Shown one piece after another: positions 51,509 through 60,308 of a DNA stretch of 64,000 nucleotides. Source of the stretch: Paraburkholderia nodosa DSM 21604 (GTDB taxonomy: Bacteria > Pseudomonadota > Gammaproteobacteria > Burkholderiales > Burkholderiaceae); the NCBI RefSeq assembly GCF_000519185.1, contig NZ_JAFA01000024.1, forward strand, positions 1 to 64,000, given 5' to 3'. The notes beneath the pieces are model-generated. The model saw only the letters and a program-made list of their open reading frames with translations, searched no databases and was not told the origin of the DNA. The first letter of the stretch is position 1. Every line of letters starts with the position of its first letter. Both the position numbers and the translations under genes were made by a program.

Positions 51509-52746
51509 GCGTGACGCTTGAAGACGAGCGTGCCGTTGGTGCCGCCGAACCCGAACGAGTTCTTCAGCGCGATGTCGATCTTCATGTCCCGCGCGGTGTT
51601 CGCGCAGTAGTCCAGGTCGCATGCCGGATCCTGGTTGAAGATGTTGATCGTCGGCGGCGACACCTGGTTGTGCACGGCCAGTACCGTGAACACCGACTCG
51701 AGGCCGCCCGCGCCACCCAGGAGGTGGCCCGTCATCGACTTGGTCGAGTTCACGACGATGTCCTTCGCGTGGTCGCCAAAAGCGCGCTTGATCGCCGTGG
51801 TTTCCGCGAGGTCGCCGAGCGGCGTCGACGTGCCGTGCGCGCTCAGCCAGTTCACTTCGCTGGTGTTGACGCCCGCGTTCTTCATCGCGGCGATCATGCA
51901 GCGGCGCGCACCGTCGCCGTCTTCCAGCGGCGCGGTCATGTGATACGCATCGCCGCTCATGCCGTAGCCGCCGATTTCCGCATAAATCTTCGCGCCGCGC
52001 GCCTTCGCGTGTTCGTACTCTTCGAGCACCATCACGCCCGCGCCTTCGCCGAGCACGAAGCCGTCACGGTCCTTGTCCCACGGACGGCTGGCCGTCGCCG
52101 GATCGTCGTTGCGCTGCGAGAGCGCGCGCGCCGCCGCGAAGCCGCCGATGCCGAGTGGCGAGACGGTCGATTCCGCGCCGCCCGCGATCATCACGTCGCA
52201 GTCGCCGTATTCGATCAGACGCGACGCTTCGCCGATGCAGTGCAGGCCGGTCGTGCAGGCCGTGACCATCGCCAGATTCGGGCCCTTGAGGCCGTACTTG
52301 ATCGACAGATGGCCCGAGATCATGTTGATGATCGAGGCCGGCACGAAGAACGGCGAGATGCGGCGCGGGCCGCGGTTGAGCAGTTCGGTTTGCGTGACTT
52401 CGATCATCGGCAGGCCGCCGATGCCCGAGCCGACGTTCACGCCGATCCGCTCCGCGTTCGCTTCGGTGACTTCGAGACCGCTGTCCTGGATCGCCTGCAT
52501 GCCCGCCGCGATGCCGTAATGGATGAACGTATCCATATGGCGCGCTTCTTTCGCCGGCATGTAGTCTTCGACGTTGAAGCCCTTCACTTCGCCGGCAAAG
52601 CGGGTCGAGAAGTTCGTCGCGTCGAACTTCGTGATGTTGGCGATGCCGGACTTCCCGGCGACCAGATTGGCCCAGCCGTCGGCAACATTATTGCCAACAG
52701 GCGAAATCAGCCCCAGGCCTGTAACAACAACTCGACGACGGCTCAC
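51505..52746 (-). CDS. fabF: Beta-ketoacyl-ACP synthase II FabF
   Basis: Elongating condensing enzyme of type II fatty acid synthesis, important for C16:1 to C18:1. It has 413 residues. Catalytic Cys is in VTACTTGLHCIGEA, His in AHGTSTPLGD and His in the following SMTGHLLGGAGG; the C-terminal loop is NSFGFGGTNGTLVF. The start is GTG at 52746 with AAGGGG five nt upstream. A terminator-like hairpin separates it from acpP. Ends overlapping the YgfX-like gene. Confidence 0.97.
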   Translation of the reverse strand: MSRRRVVVTGLGLISPVGNNVADGWANLVAGKSGIANITKFDATNFSTRFAGEVKGFNVEDYMPAKEARHMDTFIHYGIAAGMQAIQDSGLEVTEANAERIGVNVGSGIGGLPMIEVTQTELLNRGPRRISPFFVPASIINMISGHLSIKYGLKGPNLAMVTACTTGLHCIGEASRLIEYGDCDVMIAGGAESTVSPLGIGGFAAARALSQRNDDPATASRPWDKDRDGFVLGEGAGVMVLEEYEHAKARGAKIYAEIGGYGMSGDAYHMTAPLEDGDGARRCMIAAMKNAGVNTSEVNWLSAHGTSTPLGDLAETTAIKRAFGDHAKDIVVNSTKSMTGHLLGGAGGLESVFTVLAVHNQVSPPTINIFNQDPACDLDYCANTARDMKIDIALKNSFGFGGTNGTLVFKRHA

Positions 52747-52770
52747 GGTAACCCCTTATCCATAGATGAC

Positions 52771-52822
52771 AAAAACAAAAGCCACAGAGGCCACAGGAAA
52801 TGCTCCTGTGAGCCCTGTGGCT
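52771..52822 (-). terminator. Terminator-like hairpin between acpP and fabF
   Basis: Minus-strand 18-bp stem with two single-A bulges (AGCCACAG / CTGTGGCT, GGC / GCC, CACAGGA / TCCTGTG; 52822-52780, 5-nt loop), then TTTTGTTTTTG (52780-52771). It is 115 nt past acpP and 25 nt before the fabF GTG. Confidence 0.85.
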
Positions 52823-52936
52823 AGTTGACCGGCAGATGCCCCGCAGCGAGTGCGGCAGGCGTATGCGGTTTCACGGGCGAGCGTCCTCGCGGGCCGCCAG
52901 CGCATGCGCGGCGCGGCCCAGGCGGGAATCTGGCGC

Positions 52937-53176
52937 TTAGGCCTTGACGTTCGCGCGAGCGTAGTCGATCGCTTGCTGAACCGTCGTGATCTTCTCGGCT
53001 TCCTCGTCCGGGATTTCCATGCCGAACTCGTCTTCGAGAGCCATGACCAGTTCGACGGTGTCGAGCGAGTCGGCGCCCAGATCGTTCACGAACGAAGCTT
53101 CGTTCTTGATTTCAGCTTCGGCGACGCCCAGTTGCTCGGCGACGATCTTCTTGACGCGCTGTTCGATGTTGTCCAT
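52937..53176 (-). CDS. acpP: Acyl carrier protein AcpP
   Basis: Carries growing acyl chains on phosphopantetheine. It has 79 residues, strongly acidic. Ser37 in [17 protein letters not shown] is the attachment site. ATG at 53176 with GGAGGGG upstream, a very strong ribosome binding site, which fits its abundance. It has a promoter candidate in the 167-bp gap after fabG and a terminator-like hairpin downstream. Confidence 0.99.
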
Positions 53177-53222
53177 TACCCCTCCAAGGGAAAAAAGTTA
53201 GCTCATGAGTGCGAGTGCGCGC

Positions 53223-53250
53223 ATTTTATCAGGTTTGACCTGGCTGAAAA
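53223..53250 (-). promoter_or_regulatory. Putative acpP promoter
   Basis: Minus strand TTTTCA (53250-53245), 16-bp spacer, TAAAAT (53228-53223). Predicted start near 53216, a 40-nt leader before the acpP ATG. Modest match to sigma-70 consensus. Confidence 0.4.
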
Positions 53251-53343
53251 GCGGCGCTCAAGGTTCCGGAAGGCTATCCGCGACGGCGCTTGGGCAATGT
53301 TTTGCATCAAGCGCATCAAGGCGCGGATAGTACCTGAATCCGG

Positions 53344-54093
53344 TTAAGACATATACATGCCGCCGTTCACGTGCAACGTCGTGCCCGTGATGTAGGCTGC
53401 CTGCGGCGACGCGAGGAACGCGACCGCATGCGCGATGTCGTCCGGGCTGCCGAGGCGGCCCAGCGGAATCTGCTGCTTGAGCGCGGCTTGCTGCTCCGCC
53501 GGCAGGTCCTTCGTCATATCGGTGTCGATGAAACCGGGCGCGACGCAGTTCACAGTGATGCCGCGGCTGCCGATCTCGCGTGCGAGCGCGCGCGTCATGC
53601 CCGCCACGCCGGCCTTGGCGGCGGCGTAGTTGGCCTGGCCCGGGTTGCCCGACGAGCCCACCACCGAGGTGATGTTGATGATGCGGCCCATGCGCGCCTT
53701 CATCATCGGGCGCAGCACGGCGCGAGAGAGACGGAACACCGACTTCAGGTTGGTGTCGATGACCGAGTCCCACTCGTCGTCCTTCATGCGCATCGCCAGG
53801 TTGTCCTGCGTGATGCCCGCGTTATTAACGAGGATCGCAAGACCGCCGAATTCCTTGACCGTTGCGTCGATCAGCGCTTCCGCCGCTGCGGCGTCGTTCA
53901 CGTTGAGCACCGCGCCGCGGCCCTTCAGGCCCGCCGCTTCGAAAGCGGCCGAGATGGCCTGCGCGCCGGCTTCGCTCGTTGCCGTACCGATCACTGTCGC
54001 GCCCTGGCGCGCCAGTTCCAGCGCGATCGCGCGGCCGATGCCGCGGGTGGCGCCGGTCACGATCGCGGCTTGATTGTCGAGAGTCTTTTCCAT
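53344..54093 (-). CDS. fabG: 3-oxoacyl-[ACP] reductase FabG
   Basis: NADPH-dependent short-chain dehydrogenase reducing beta-ketoacyl-ACP. It has 249 residues. Nucleotide loop TGATRGIG, NNAG motif, catalytic Ser in NITSVVGSSGNPGQ and Tyr-Lys in YAAAK; ends VNGGMYM. ATG at 54093, 34 bp after fabD. Confidence 0.97.
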   Translation of the reverse strand: MEKTLDNQAAIVTGATRGIGRAIALELARQGATVIGTATSEAGAQAISAAFEAAGLKGRGAVLNVNDAAAAEALIDATVKEFGGLAILVNNAGITQDNLAMRMKDDEWDSVIDTNLKSVFRLSRAVLRPMMKARMGRIINITSVVGSSGNPGQANYAAAKAGVAGMTRALAREIGSRGITVNCVAPGFIDTDMTKDLPAEQQAALKQQIPLGRLGSPDDIAHAVAFLASPQAAYITGTTLHVNGGMYMS

Positions 54094-54127
54094 CGTTTGA
54101 ATCCGTTAGCGGTGGTGGCGTAGGCGC

Positions 54128-55066
54128 TCAGGCCTTCAGAAGCGCGAGCGCTTCGTCGAGCGACTTCGGATCGAGCACCGAGGCCCCGACCAGATTGCCG
54201 TCGATACGCCTGGTGAGGCCCGCAAGCACCTTGCCCGGACCGCATTCGACCACGTGCGTCGCGCCGTGCGCCGCGATGGCCTGCACGCATTCGACCCAGC
54301 GCACGGCGCCCGCGGCCTGGCGCACGAGCGCGTCGCGGATCTTCGCGGGGTCGGTTTCGAATGCCACGTCGACGTTGTTCACCACGGGAATCTGCGGCGC
54401 GTTCAGCGTGACGTTCGCGAGATAGTCGCGCAGCTGATCCGAGGCGGGCTTGAGCAGCGACGAGTGGAACGGGGCCGAAACCGGCAGCGACAGCGCGCGC
54501 TTGGCGCCCTTCGCCTTGGCGATTTCGCAGGCCTTCTCGACCGCGCCCTTGTGGCCCGCGATCACGACTTGCGCCGGCGCGTTGAAGTTCACGGCTTCGA
54601 CCACGCCGCCGCTAGCCGTAGCGGCTTCCACGCAGACTGCTCGCACGGTGTCGTCGTCGAGACCGAGCACGGCGGCCATGCCGCCCTCGCCCACCGGCAC
54701 CGCGCTCTGCATTGCCTGCGCGCGAAAGCGCACGAGCGGCACGGCGTCGCGGAATGCGAGCACGCCGGCGGCGACGAGCGCCGTATATTCGCCGAGGCTG
54801 TGGCCTGCGACGATGGCAGGCAGAGGACCGCCCGCCTGCTGCCATGCGCGATAGACGGCGTAGGCGGCGGTGAGCATGACCGGCTGGGTGTTGGTGGTGA
54901 GATTGAGTTCTTCGGCGGGGCCTTCGGCGATCAGTTTGCCGAGGTCCTGGCCCAGCGCGTCGGACGCTTCTTGCAGCGTCTCGCGCACGACGGCGTTATC
55001 GGCGAAGGCGTCGAGCATGCCGACGGCCTGCGAGCCTTGTCCGGGAAAAACGAACGCGAAATTCAT
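54128..55066 (-). CDS. fabD: Malonyl-CoA:ACP transacylase FabD
   Basis: Loads malonate onto acyl carrier protein. It has 312 residues. N-terminus FAFVFPGQGSQAVGML, nucleophile Ser in GHSLGEYTAL, His in SAPFHSSLLKPA, QPVMLTAAYA motif. ATG at 55066 with GGGGA four nt upstream; an extension to 55141 would start in the palindromic intergenic sequence and is rejected. Confidence 0.97.
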   Translation of the reverse strand: MNFAFVFPGQGSQAVGMLDAFADNAVVRETLQEASDALGQDLGKLIAEGPAEELNLTTNTQPVMLTAAYAVYRAWQQAGGPLPAIVAGHSLGEYTALVAAGVLAFRDAVPLVRFRAQAMQSAVPVGEGGMAAVLGLDDDTVRAVCVEAATASGGVVEAVNFNAPAQVVIAGHKGAVEKACEIAKAKGAKRALSLPVSAPFHSSLLKPASDQLRDYLANVTLNAPQIPVVNNVDVAFETDPAKIRDALVRQAAGAVRWVECVQAIAAHGATHVVECGPGKVLAGLTRRIDGNLVGASVLDPKSLDEALALLKA

Positions 55067-55130
55067 AACGTCCCCAAATTCGATCAATACGGGTGGGCAA
55101 TGCGCTCGGATGAACCGCCGCCGGCTGCGC

Positions 55131-55146
55131 ACGACGTGCACGTCGT
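55131..55146. repeat. 16-bp perfect palindrome between fabH and fabD
   Basis: ACGACGTGCACGTCGT is a perfect palindrome in the 124-bp gap between fabH and fabD, about 65 bp upstream of the fabD ATG. No T-tract on either side. Confidence 0.6.
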
Positions 55147-55190
55147 ACGCCAGGACCGGCTGCGGGAGCGCGAGAGCCCGCTCAGGATGC

Positions 55191-56180
55191 TTAGAAGCGG
55201 ATGACGGAGGCGCCCCAGGTGAAGCCGCCGCCGACGCCTTCGATCAGCACGTTATGGCCGCGCTTGATGCGGCCGTCGCGCACCGCGACATCGAAAGCGA
55301 GCGGAATCGAGGCCGCCGAGGTGTTGCCATGCTCGCCGACGGTCACCACCATGCGCTCGGCGGGCAGGCCGAGCTTGCGGCAGGTGCCCTGCATGATGCG
55401 GATGTTGGCCTGGTGCGGAATCAGCCAGTCGACCTGGTCGGCGGTCAGCTGCGCCTTGTCGAGCGCCTCGATCGCGACCTTTTCGAGCACGTTCACGGCC
55501 AGCTTGAACACGGCCTGGCCGTCCATGTGCAGGAACGCGTTGCCCGCGATCACGCCGCCGTGCACGTTGCCTGGCGTGCACAGGATGTGCGCGTAGCTGC
55601 CGTCGGCGTGCAGCGCGCTCGAAAGCACGCCCGGTTCGCTCGACGCCTGCATCACGATCGCGCCTGCGCCGTCGCCGAACAGCACGCAGGTGGTGCGATC
55701 GCTGAAATCGAGAATACGCGAGAAGGTTTCCGCGCCGACCACGAGCGCCGTGCGATGCTGGCCGCTACGGATCAGGCTGTCGGCCACCGAAACGGCGTAC
55801 GCGAAGCCCGAGCACACGGCCTGCACGTCGAACGCCGCGCCGTGATTGCGGATGCCGAGCTTGTTCTGCAAGAGGCAGGCCGTGCTCGGAAAGACGAAAT
55901 CGGGCGTGGAAGTGGCGACGATGATGAGGTCGATCGACTGCGGATCGACGTCGGCGGCCGCGATCGCACGCTGCGACGCCGCAAGCGCGAGATCGCTCGT
56001 CGTGACGTCGGGGGCGGCGAAGTGGCGCGCGTGAATGCCCGTGCGGGCCACGATCCACTCGTCGCTTGTCTCGACGCCTTTCGCGGCGAGCCGTTCGGCC
56101 AGTTCCTGGTTGGTGACGCGATCAGGCGGAAGGTAGCTGCCCGTGCCGATCACGCGGGAATAGAGAGTCGATTGAGCCAT
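55191..56180 (-). CDS. fabH: Beta-ketoacyl-ACP synthase III FabH
   Basis: Starts fatty acid synthesis by condensing acetyl-CoA with malonyl-ACP. It has 329 residues. Catalytic triad: Cys in FDVQAVCSGFAYA, His in WLIPHQANIRI, Asn in GEHGNTSAASIP. Ends GGGFTWGASVIRF. ATG at 56180 overlaps the plsX stop by one base (TAATG), so the pair is coupled. Confidence 0.98.
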   Translation of the reverse strand: MAQSTLYSRVIGTGSYLPPDRVTNQELAERLAAKGVETSDEWIVARTGIHARHFAAPDVTTSDLALAASQRAIAAADVDPQSIDLIIVATSTPDFVFPSTACLLQNKLGIRNHGAAFDVQAVCSGFAYAVSVADSLIRSGQHRTALVVGAETFSRILDFSDRTTCVLFGDGAGAIVMQASSEPGVLSSALHADGSYAHILCTPGNVHGGVIAGNAFLHMDGQAVFKLAVNVLEKVAIEALDKAQLTADQVDWLIPHQANIRIMQGTCRKLGLPAERMVVTVGEHGNTSAASIPLAFDVAVRDGRIKRGHNVLIEGVGGGFTWGASVIRF

Positions 56181-57319
56181 TATGCCTTCGAGGATGATGC
56201 GGCGCCGGGCGGTACTTCGCCCGCTGCCTGGCTGGGCGCATTGGTAGCCTGCCCCGCCTGCGCGGCTTGCACGTTCTGGGCGCCGCCGGGCTCGTCTGCC
56301 GCCTGTTCGAGCGAACCGGCGTTTTCTTCCATGGCGTGCGCGAGGCGCTCCAGCACACCATTTTTGACGGCATCATACCCGCGATTGATCGCACACTCAA
56401 ACGCGTAGGCATCGGCCGAGCCGTGGCTCTTGATGACGAGGCTCTTCAAGCCGAGCAGCGCCGCGCCGTTGTACTGGCGATGGTCGACACGCTTCTTGAA
56501 TCGCATGAGCACGGGCAGCGCGGCAATCGCCATGAGCTTGGTGAGCCACGAGCGACCGAACTCTTCCTTGATCATGTCGTTGAGCATCTGCGCGAGGCCC
56601 TCCGACGTCTTGAGCGCGACATTCCCAACGAAACCGTCACAGACGATGACGTCGACGGTGCCCTTGTAAATGTCGTTGCCTTCGACGTTGCCGCGGAAGT
56701 TCAGCGTGCTCGCACGCAGGAGCTCGCCCGCGCGCTTGATGGTGTCGTTGCCCTTGATGACTTCTTCGCCGATATTCAGGAGCCCGATGGTTGGGCGATC
56801 CTTGCCCTCGAGCGCCGCGACGAGCGCGTGGCCCATCTCCGCGAACTGCAGCAGGTGCTGCGGTTCGCAGTCGACGTTCGCGCCGAGGTCGAGCATCGTC
56901 GTGTAACCACGCGGGTTCGGCAGCGCGAAGGCGATAGCCGGGCGTTCGATGCCGGGCAACGTCTTGAGCACGTAGCGCGACACGGCCATCAGCGCGCCGG
57001 TGTTGCCGGCCGAAATGCAGGCTTGCGCCTCGCCCTCTTTCACGCGATTGAGCGCGACGCGCATCGACGAGTCTTTTTTCTTGCGCAGGGCGACTTCGAC
57101 CGGATCGTCCATTTCGACGACCTCGGTGGCGGGCACGACGGTAAGCGCGGGATGGTCCGACGCCTTCAGCTTCTTCAACTGGGCGCGAACCGCCGACTCG
57201 ACGCCCACGAGCATGAGATGCGCGTCGGGGTGCGAGCGGACGAAATGGACTGCGGCAGGCACCGTCACAGACGGGCCGTGGTCGCCTCCCATGCAATCTA
57301 TCGTGAGCGTAACAGTCAT
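56180..57319 (-). CDS. plsX: Phosphate acyltransferase PlsX
   Basis: Makes acyl-phosphate from acyl-ACP for phospholipid synthesis. It has 379 residues. N-terminus TLTIDCMGGDHGPSVTVPAA is the family start, with QACISAGNTGALMA and DLGANVDCEPQHLLQFA. The C-terminal 45 residues are a Gln/Ala/Pro-rich tail not typical of the core fold. ATG at 57319. A terminator-like hairpin lies 24 nt upstream. rpmF-plsX-fabH order is conserved in Proteobacteria. Confidence 0.97.
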   Translation of the reverse strand: MTVTLTIDCMGGDHGPSVTVPAAVHFVRSHPDAHLMLVGVESAVRAQLKKLKASDHPALTVVPATEVVEMDDPVEVALRKKKDSSMRVALNRVKEGEAQACISAGNTGALMAVSRYVLKTLPGIERPAIAFALPNPRGYTTMLDLGANVDCEPQHLLQFAEMGHALVAALEGKDRPTIGLLNIGEEVIKGNDTIKRAGELLRASTLNFRGNVEGNDIYKGTVDVIVCDGFVGNVALKTSEGLAQMLNDMIKEEFGRSWLTKLMAIAALPVLMRFKKRVDHRQYNGAALLGLKSLVIKSHGSADAYAFECAINRGYDAVKNGVLERLAHAMEENAGSLEQAADEPGGAQNVQAAQAGQATNAPSQAAGEVPPGAASSSKA

Positions 57320-57342
57320 GGAATGCGACGGATTTCAGGCAC

Positions 57343-57373
57343 AAAAAAGCGGCAGTTTAATGCCGCCTTTTTT
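57343..57373 (-). terminator. Terminator-like hairpin between rpmF and plsX
   Basis: Short stem GCGGCA / TGCCGC extended by six A-T pairs (57373-57343), giving TTTTTT at the 3' side on the minus strand. It lies 24 nt before the plsX ATG. Confidence 0.75.
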
Positions 57374-57464
57374 GCCGAGCCGAAATATGGTCAAGCGAAC
57401 GGAATCGTCAGATGCGGCGCCAGGTCGTCAATACTGCGCGACACTGCACCGCACGCTGAAACGA

Positions 57465-57644
57465 TTAGTCGTTCTTGGTCTTGACGACTTTCTTGCCGCG
57501 GTAGTAGCCGTTCGGGCTGATGTGGTGACGCAGATGCACTTCACCCGTGCTCGGCTCGACGGCCAGCGGCGCGCCCGTGAGGAAATCGTGCGAGCGGTGC
57601 ATACCGCGCTTCGACGGCGACTTCTTGTTTTGTTGAACTGCCAT
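57465..57644 (-). CDS. rpmF: Ribosomal protein L32 (bL32)
   Basis: Small basic 50S protein of 59 residues, starting MAVQQNKKSPSKRGMHRSH and containing HLRHHISPNGYYRGKKV. No Cys zinc ribbon is seen in this version. ATG at 57644 with AGGAG upstream. An extended -10 (TGTTAGAAT) sits 24 nt before the start codon, so it may have its own promoter beside readthrough from yceD. Confidence 0.98.
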   Translation of the reverse strand: MAVQQNKKSPSKRGMHRSHDFLTGAPLAVEPSTGEVHLRHHISPNGYYRGKKVVKTKND

Positions 57645-57667
57645 GATAACTCCTGAAAATTTTCCGA

Positions 57668-57676
57668 ATTCTAACA
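57668..57676 (-). promoter_or_regulatory. Putative extended -10 promoter of rpmF
   Basis: Minus strand TGTTAGAAT (57676-57668): TGn plus TAGAAT, five of six matches. No -35. Leader would be about 17 nt. Confidence 0.4.
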
Positions 57677-57778
57677 CAGCCCGATCCGGCCGCCGCCACC
57701 CTTGGGGGATGGCCGGACTCCGGGCTCAGGCCCACGCGTCTGGTACTGCCTGCCCCGCACAGCCGCCCAAGGCTTACC

Positions 57779-58420
57779 TTAGTGCTTGCTGCCAGGACCG
57801 TCCTTCTTGAGCGATTCGAGCGCCGCAAACGGGTTGACGCGCTCTTCCGGCTCGATTTCCTGCTCCGGCACGTCGTCCACGGAATCCACTCCCTCCGCGC
57901 CGTCGGGACCCGAGGCGAGGCTTTCGTGAATTTCCGGACAGACTTCGTGCTTCGGCACCAGCGGCAGCGCGAGCAACAGCTCCTCTTCGATCAAGTCGAC
58001 GAGATCGAAATGGCGCGAGCCCACGATCACTTCGACTTCATCGTCGTCGAGCGGAAACTCGTCCGCCTCTTCTTCCGTCTGGACGATACGGAAGGTCGCA
58101 TCCGCATTGAATGCCTGCTCGTACGGAGCGAGGCACCGCTGGCACGTGAGCCACGCGCCACCGTGAACAGCAAGCCGCAGGTATGGCTGCGGCCCTTCGG
58201 TGCCGTTGTCCTGCAATTCCTGCTGGATAAAGCCCGCAGCCTGCCAGGTGAACGCGGTGTCGCGATCTGGCGCCTCGGCCGGGACTTCGTTTAACATGCG
58301 CGGCAGTTGCGAGACGCGCACGACACCTGCCGCCTCGCGCTCGCTGCGCGCGAATTCGAAGATATCGAAGTCGCGCGGATTCAGTTCAGCGCCAGCAGGC
58401 TTACCAGAATGTTCGGTCAT
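57779..58420 (-). CDS. yceD: YceD (DUF177) protein linked to 23S rRNA accumulation
   Basis: Member of the YceD/DUF177 family, required for normal 23S rRNA levels in several bacteria and plant plastids. It has 213 residues. The conserved part has WLTCQRCLAPYEQAF (CxxC) and LIEEELLLALPLVPKHEVC with a third Cys, then an acidic tail with NPFAALESLK. ATG at 58420. First gene of the yceD-rpmF-plsX-fab run; good promoter 230 bp upstream. Confidence 0.94.
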   Translation of the reverse strand: MTEHSGKPAGAELNPRDFDIFEFARSEREAAGVVRVSQLPRMLNEVPAEAPDRDTAFTWQAAGFIQQELQDNGTEGPQPYLRLAVHGGAWLTCQRCLAPYEQAFNADATFRIVQTEEEADEFPLDDDEVEVIVGSRHFDLVDLIEEELLLALPLVPKHEVCPEIHESLASGPDGAEGVDSVDDVPEQEIEPEERVNPFAALESLKKDGPGSKH

Positions 58421-58853
58421 GTGCGCTCTCCTGCTTCAAGGCTTAGGGCGGGGCAAGCGATGCGCGAAAAGCCGCCAGCGGCTCGCAGCAATCCAGCCTG
58501 GACCGGCCCGCACTGGTCTGCATCGACCTGCGTTTGCCTATATTTGCCATCGACACGCTGCTGCCGGCAAGGTCTTTCGAGCCGTGACACCGCAAAATTC
58601 AGGCGCCCGCACAAGACGTACGACGAGAGCATACCGATGAAAAGCCCAAAATCATATCGCCTTTATCTTTGTGAGTCAAACACTTAAGCTCGCATACGCA
58701 AGTGTCTGTGCGAGCGCGGTTTTCGGGAGCCTCTGACGACGTTTTACGGGAAATCTGCCCCCGTTTTCGAGGCGGAATCCACCCGGAAATCGCCAAAGCA
58801 CAGCCGTCCTTTCTCCAGCCACATTCGCAGCCGCCTTCATACTCCGATCGAAC
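58421..58853. other. 433-bp divergent region between yceD and maf
   Basis: No supported gene. It holds a near-consensus minus-strand promoter (58651-58679) and, just upstream of it, inverted repeats (GCTCGCA / TGCGAGC, 58688-58694 and 58709-58715; CACTT / AAGTG within the same span). The yceD leader would be about 225 nt. Promoter of maf was not clearly identified. Confidence 0.65.
58651..58679 (-). promoter_or_regulatory. Putative promoter of the yceD-rpmF-plsX-fab operon
   Basis: Minus strand TTGACT (58679-58674), 17-bp spacer, TATGAT (58656-58651): five of six matches in each box at ideal spacing, the best sigma-70 promoter seen in the window. Confidence 0.8.
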
Positions 58854-59492
58854 ATGCAGGATTCTCCCTCGCAGGCCCCGCGCACGGGCCGCCCCGCCCT
58901 CATCCTCGCCTCCAGCTCGCGCTACCGGCGCGAGTTGCTCGAACGTCTGCGCATTCCGTTCGACACAGCCGTGCCCGCCGTCGACGAAACGCCGCACCCT
59001 GGCGAAACGCCCGAAGCGACGGCGCTGCGCCTCGCTGCCGCAAAGGCCCGCGCCGTGGCCGCCGCCCTGCCCGCCGGCGCCGCGCGCACGCTCGTGATCG
59101 GCTCCGACCAGGTCGCCACCTTCGATGGCCGCCAGATCGGCAAGCCCGGCACGCACGAACGCGCGCTCGAGCAGCTGCAGGCCATGCGCGGCCGCGAAGT
59201 GTTGTTCCATAGTGCCCTGAGCGTGCTCGACACCGCCACTGGCCAAACGGATACCGTCGATGTCGTCACGAAGGTGCGCTTTCGCGACCTGCCCGACGCC
59301 GCACTCGACGCCTATCTGCGCGCCGAAACGCCATACGACTGCGCGGGCAGCGCGAAATCGGAAGGACTTGGCATCGCGCTGCTCGAAGCGATCGAATCGG
59401 ATGACCCCACCGCCCTGATCGGCCTGCCGCTCATCGCGCTCACGCGCATGCTGCTTGCCGCGGGCTATCCGTTGCTGGAGACGCAAGCATGA
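58854..59492 (+). CDS. Maf/YceF-type nucleotide pyrophosphatase
   Basis: House-cleaning nucleoside triphosphate pyrophosphatase of the Maf family; E. coli YceF acts on m7GTP. It has 212 residues. The Maf motif ILASSSRYRRELLERLRIPF is near the N-terminus, then DETPHPGETPEATALRLA, IGSDQVATFDG and SAKSEGLGI. Sub-type by context with yceD (yceF-yceD in E. coli), not proven. ATG at 58854; stop overlaps the next gene (ATGA). Confidence 0.93.
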   Translation: MQDSPSQAPRTGRPALILASSSRYRRELLERLRIPFDTAVPAVDETPHPGETPEATALRLAAAKARAVAAALPAGAARTLVIGSDQVATFDGRQIGKPGTHERALEQLQAMRGREVLFHSALSVLDTATGQTDTVDVVTKVRFRDLPDAALDAYLRAETPYDCAGSAKSEGLGIALLEAIESDDPTALIGLPLIALTRMLLAAGYPLLETQA

Positions 59493-60211
59493 GCCTCGGC
59501 ACTCTCTATCTGATCCCCAACACGCTGGGCGAAGGCGACGATGCCGCGCTCAACGCCGTCCTGCCCACGCCCGTGCGCGAACGCGCGGGCGCGCTCGCCA
59601 GTTATATCGGCGAAAACGCGAAGACCACGCGCGCCTTCCTCAAACGCGTGGGCACGACACGCCCGATCCAGGAAATCGAGATCCGCGAACTCAATGTCAA
59701 CACGCCCGCCGGCGAGGTCGAGAAGCTGCTCGCACCGCTGCTTGCGGGCATCGACACGGGGCTCGTCTCCGAGGCGGGCGTGCCCGCCGTCGCCGATCCG
59801 GGCGCGCTGCTCGTGCGGCGGGCGCACGAGCGCGGCATCAAGGTCGTGCCGCTCGTGGGCCCGAGCTCGATCCTGCTCGCGTTGATGGCGTCGGGCCTGA
59901 ACGGCCAGAGCTTCGCGTTTCACGGCTACCTGCCCGTCGACGCGAACGAGCGCGTGAAAAAGCTGCGCGATCTGGAGCAGATCTCGCGCAAGATCAAGCA
60001 GACGCAGATCTTCATCGAGACGCCCTATCGCAACCGCACACTGCTCGACGCGCTGCTCGCGACCTGCGCGCCCTCCACGCTCGTGTGCGTCGCCGCCGAT
60101 CTCACGCTGCCCACCGAGACGATCGTGAGCCGCGCCGTGTCCGACTGGAAGAAGAAGCCCGCACCCGAATTGCAGAAGCGGCCGGCGATTTTCCTGCTGC
60201 TCGCGCACTGA
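59489..60211 (+). CDS. RsmI-like SAM-dependent methyltransferase (TP-methylase fold)
   Basis: Tetrapyrrole-methylase-fold methyltransferase of 240 residues, close to the RsmI family (16S rRNA C1402 2'-O-methylation) but shorter than RsmI (286) and lacking its typical LYVVATPIGNL start (here LYLIPNTLGEG). Core motifs: DTGLVSEAGVPAVADPGALLV, VVPLVGPSSILLALMASG, ETPYRNRTLLDALL. ATG at 59489 overlaps maf by four bases. Substrate unknown; a second, true RsmI probably exists elsewhere. Confidence 0.85.
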   Translation: MSLGTLYLIPNTLGEGDDAALNAVLPTPVRERAGALASYIGENAKTTRAFLKRVGTTRPIQEIEIRELNVNTPAGEVEKLLAPLLAGIDTGLVSEAGVPAVADPGALLVRRAHERGIKVVPLVGPSSILLALMASGLNGQSFAFHGYLPVDANERVKKLRDLEQISRKIKQTQIFIETPYRNRTLLDALLATCAPSTLVCVAADLTLPTETIVSRAVSDWKKKPAPELQKRPAIFLLLAH

Positions 60212-60232
60212 ACGCATCGGCGCGCAAAAACG

Positions 60233-60272
60233 AATCGGCCGCTGCGCAACCATCGCGCAGCGGCCGATTTTT
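60233..60272. terminator. Terminator between the RsmI-like gene and sppA
   Basis: 15-bp perfect stem AATCGGCCGCTGCGC / GCGCAGCGGCCGATT with a 7-nt loop, followed on the plus strand by TTT. On the minus strand the stem is followed by CGTTTTTG. Confidence 0.88.
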
Positions 60273-60308
60273 CTCGAGGACGACCGGAAACTAAAGCGTC
60301 GCCGCCGC

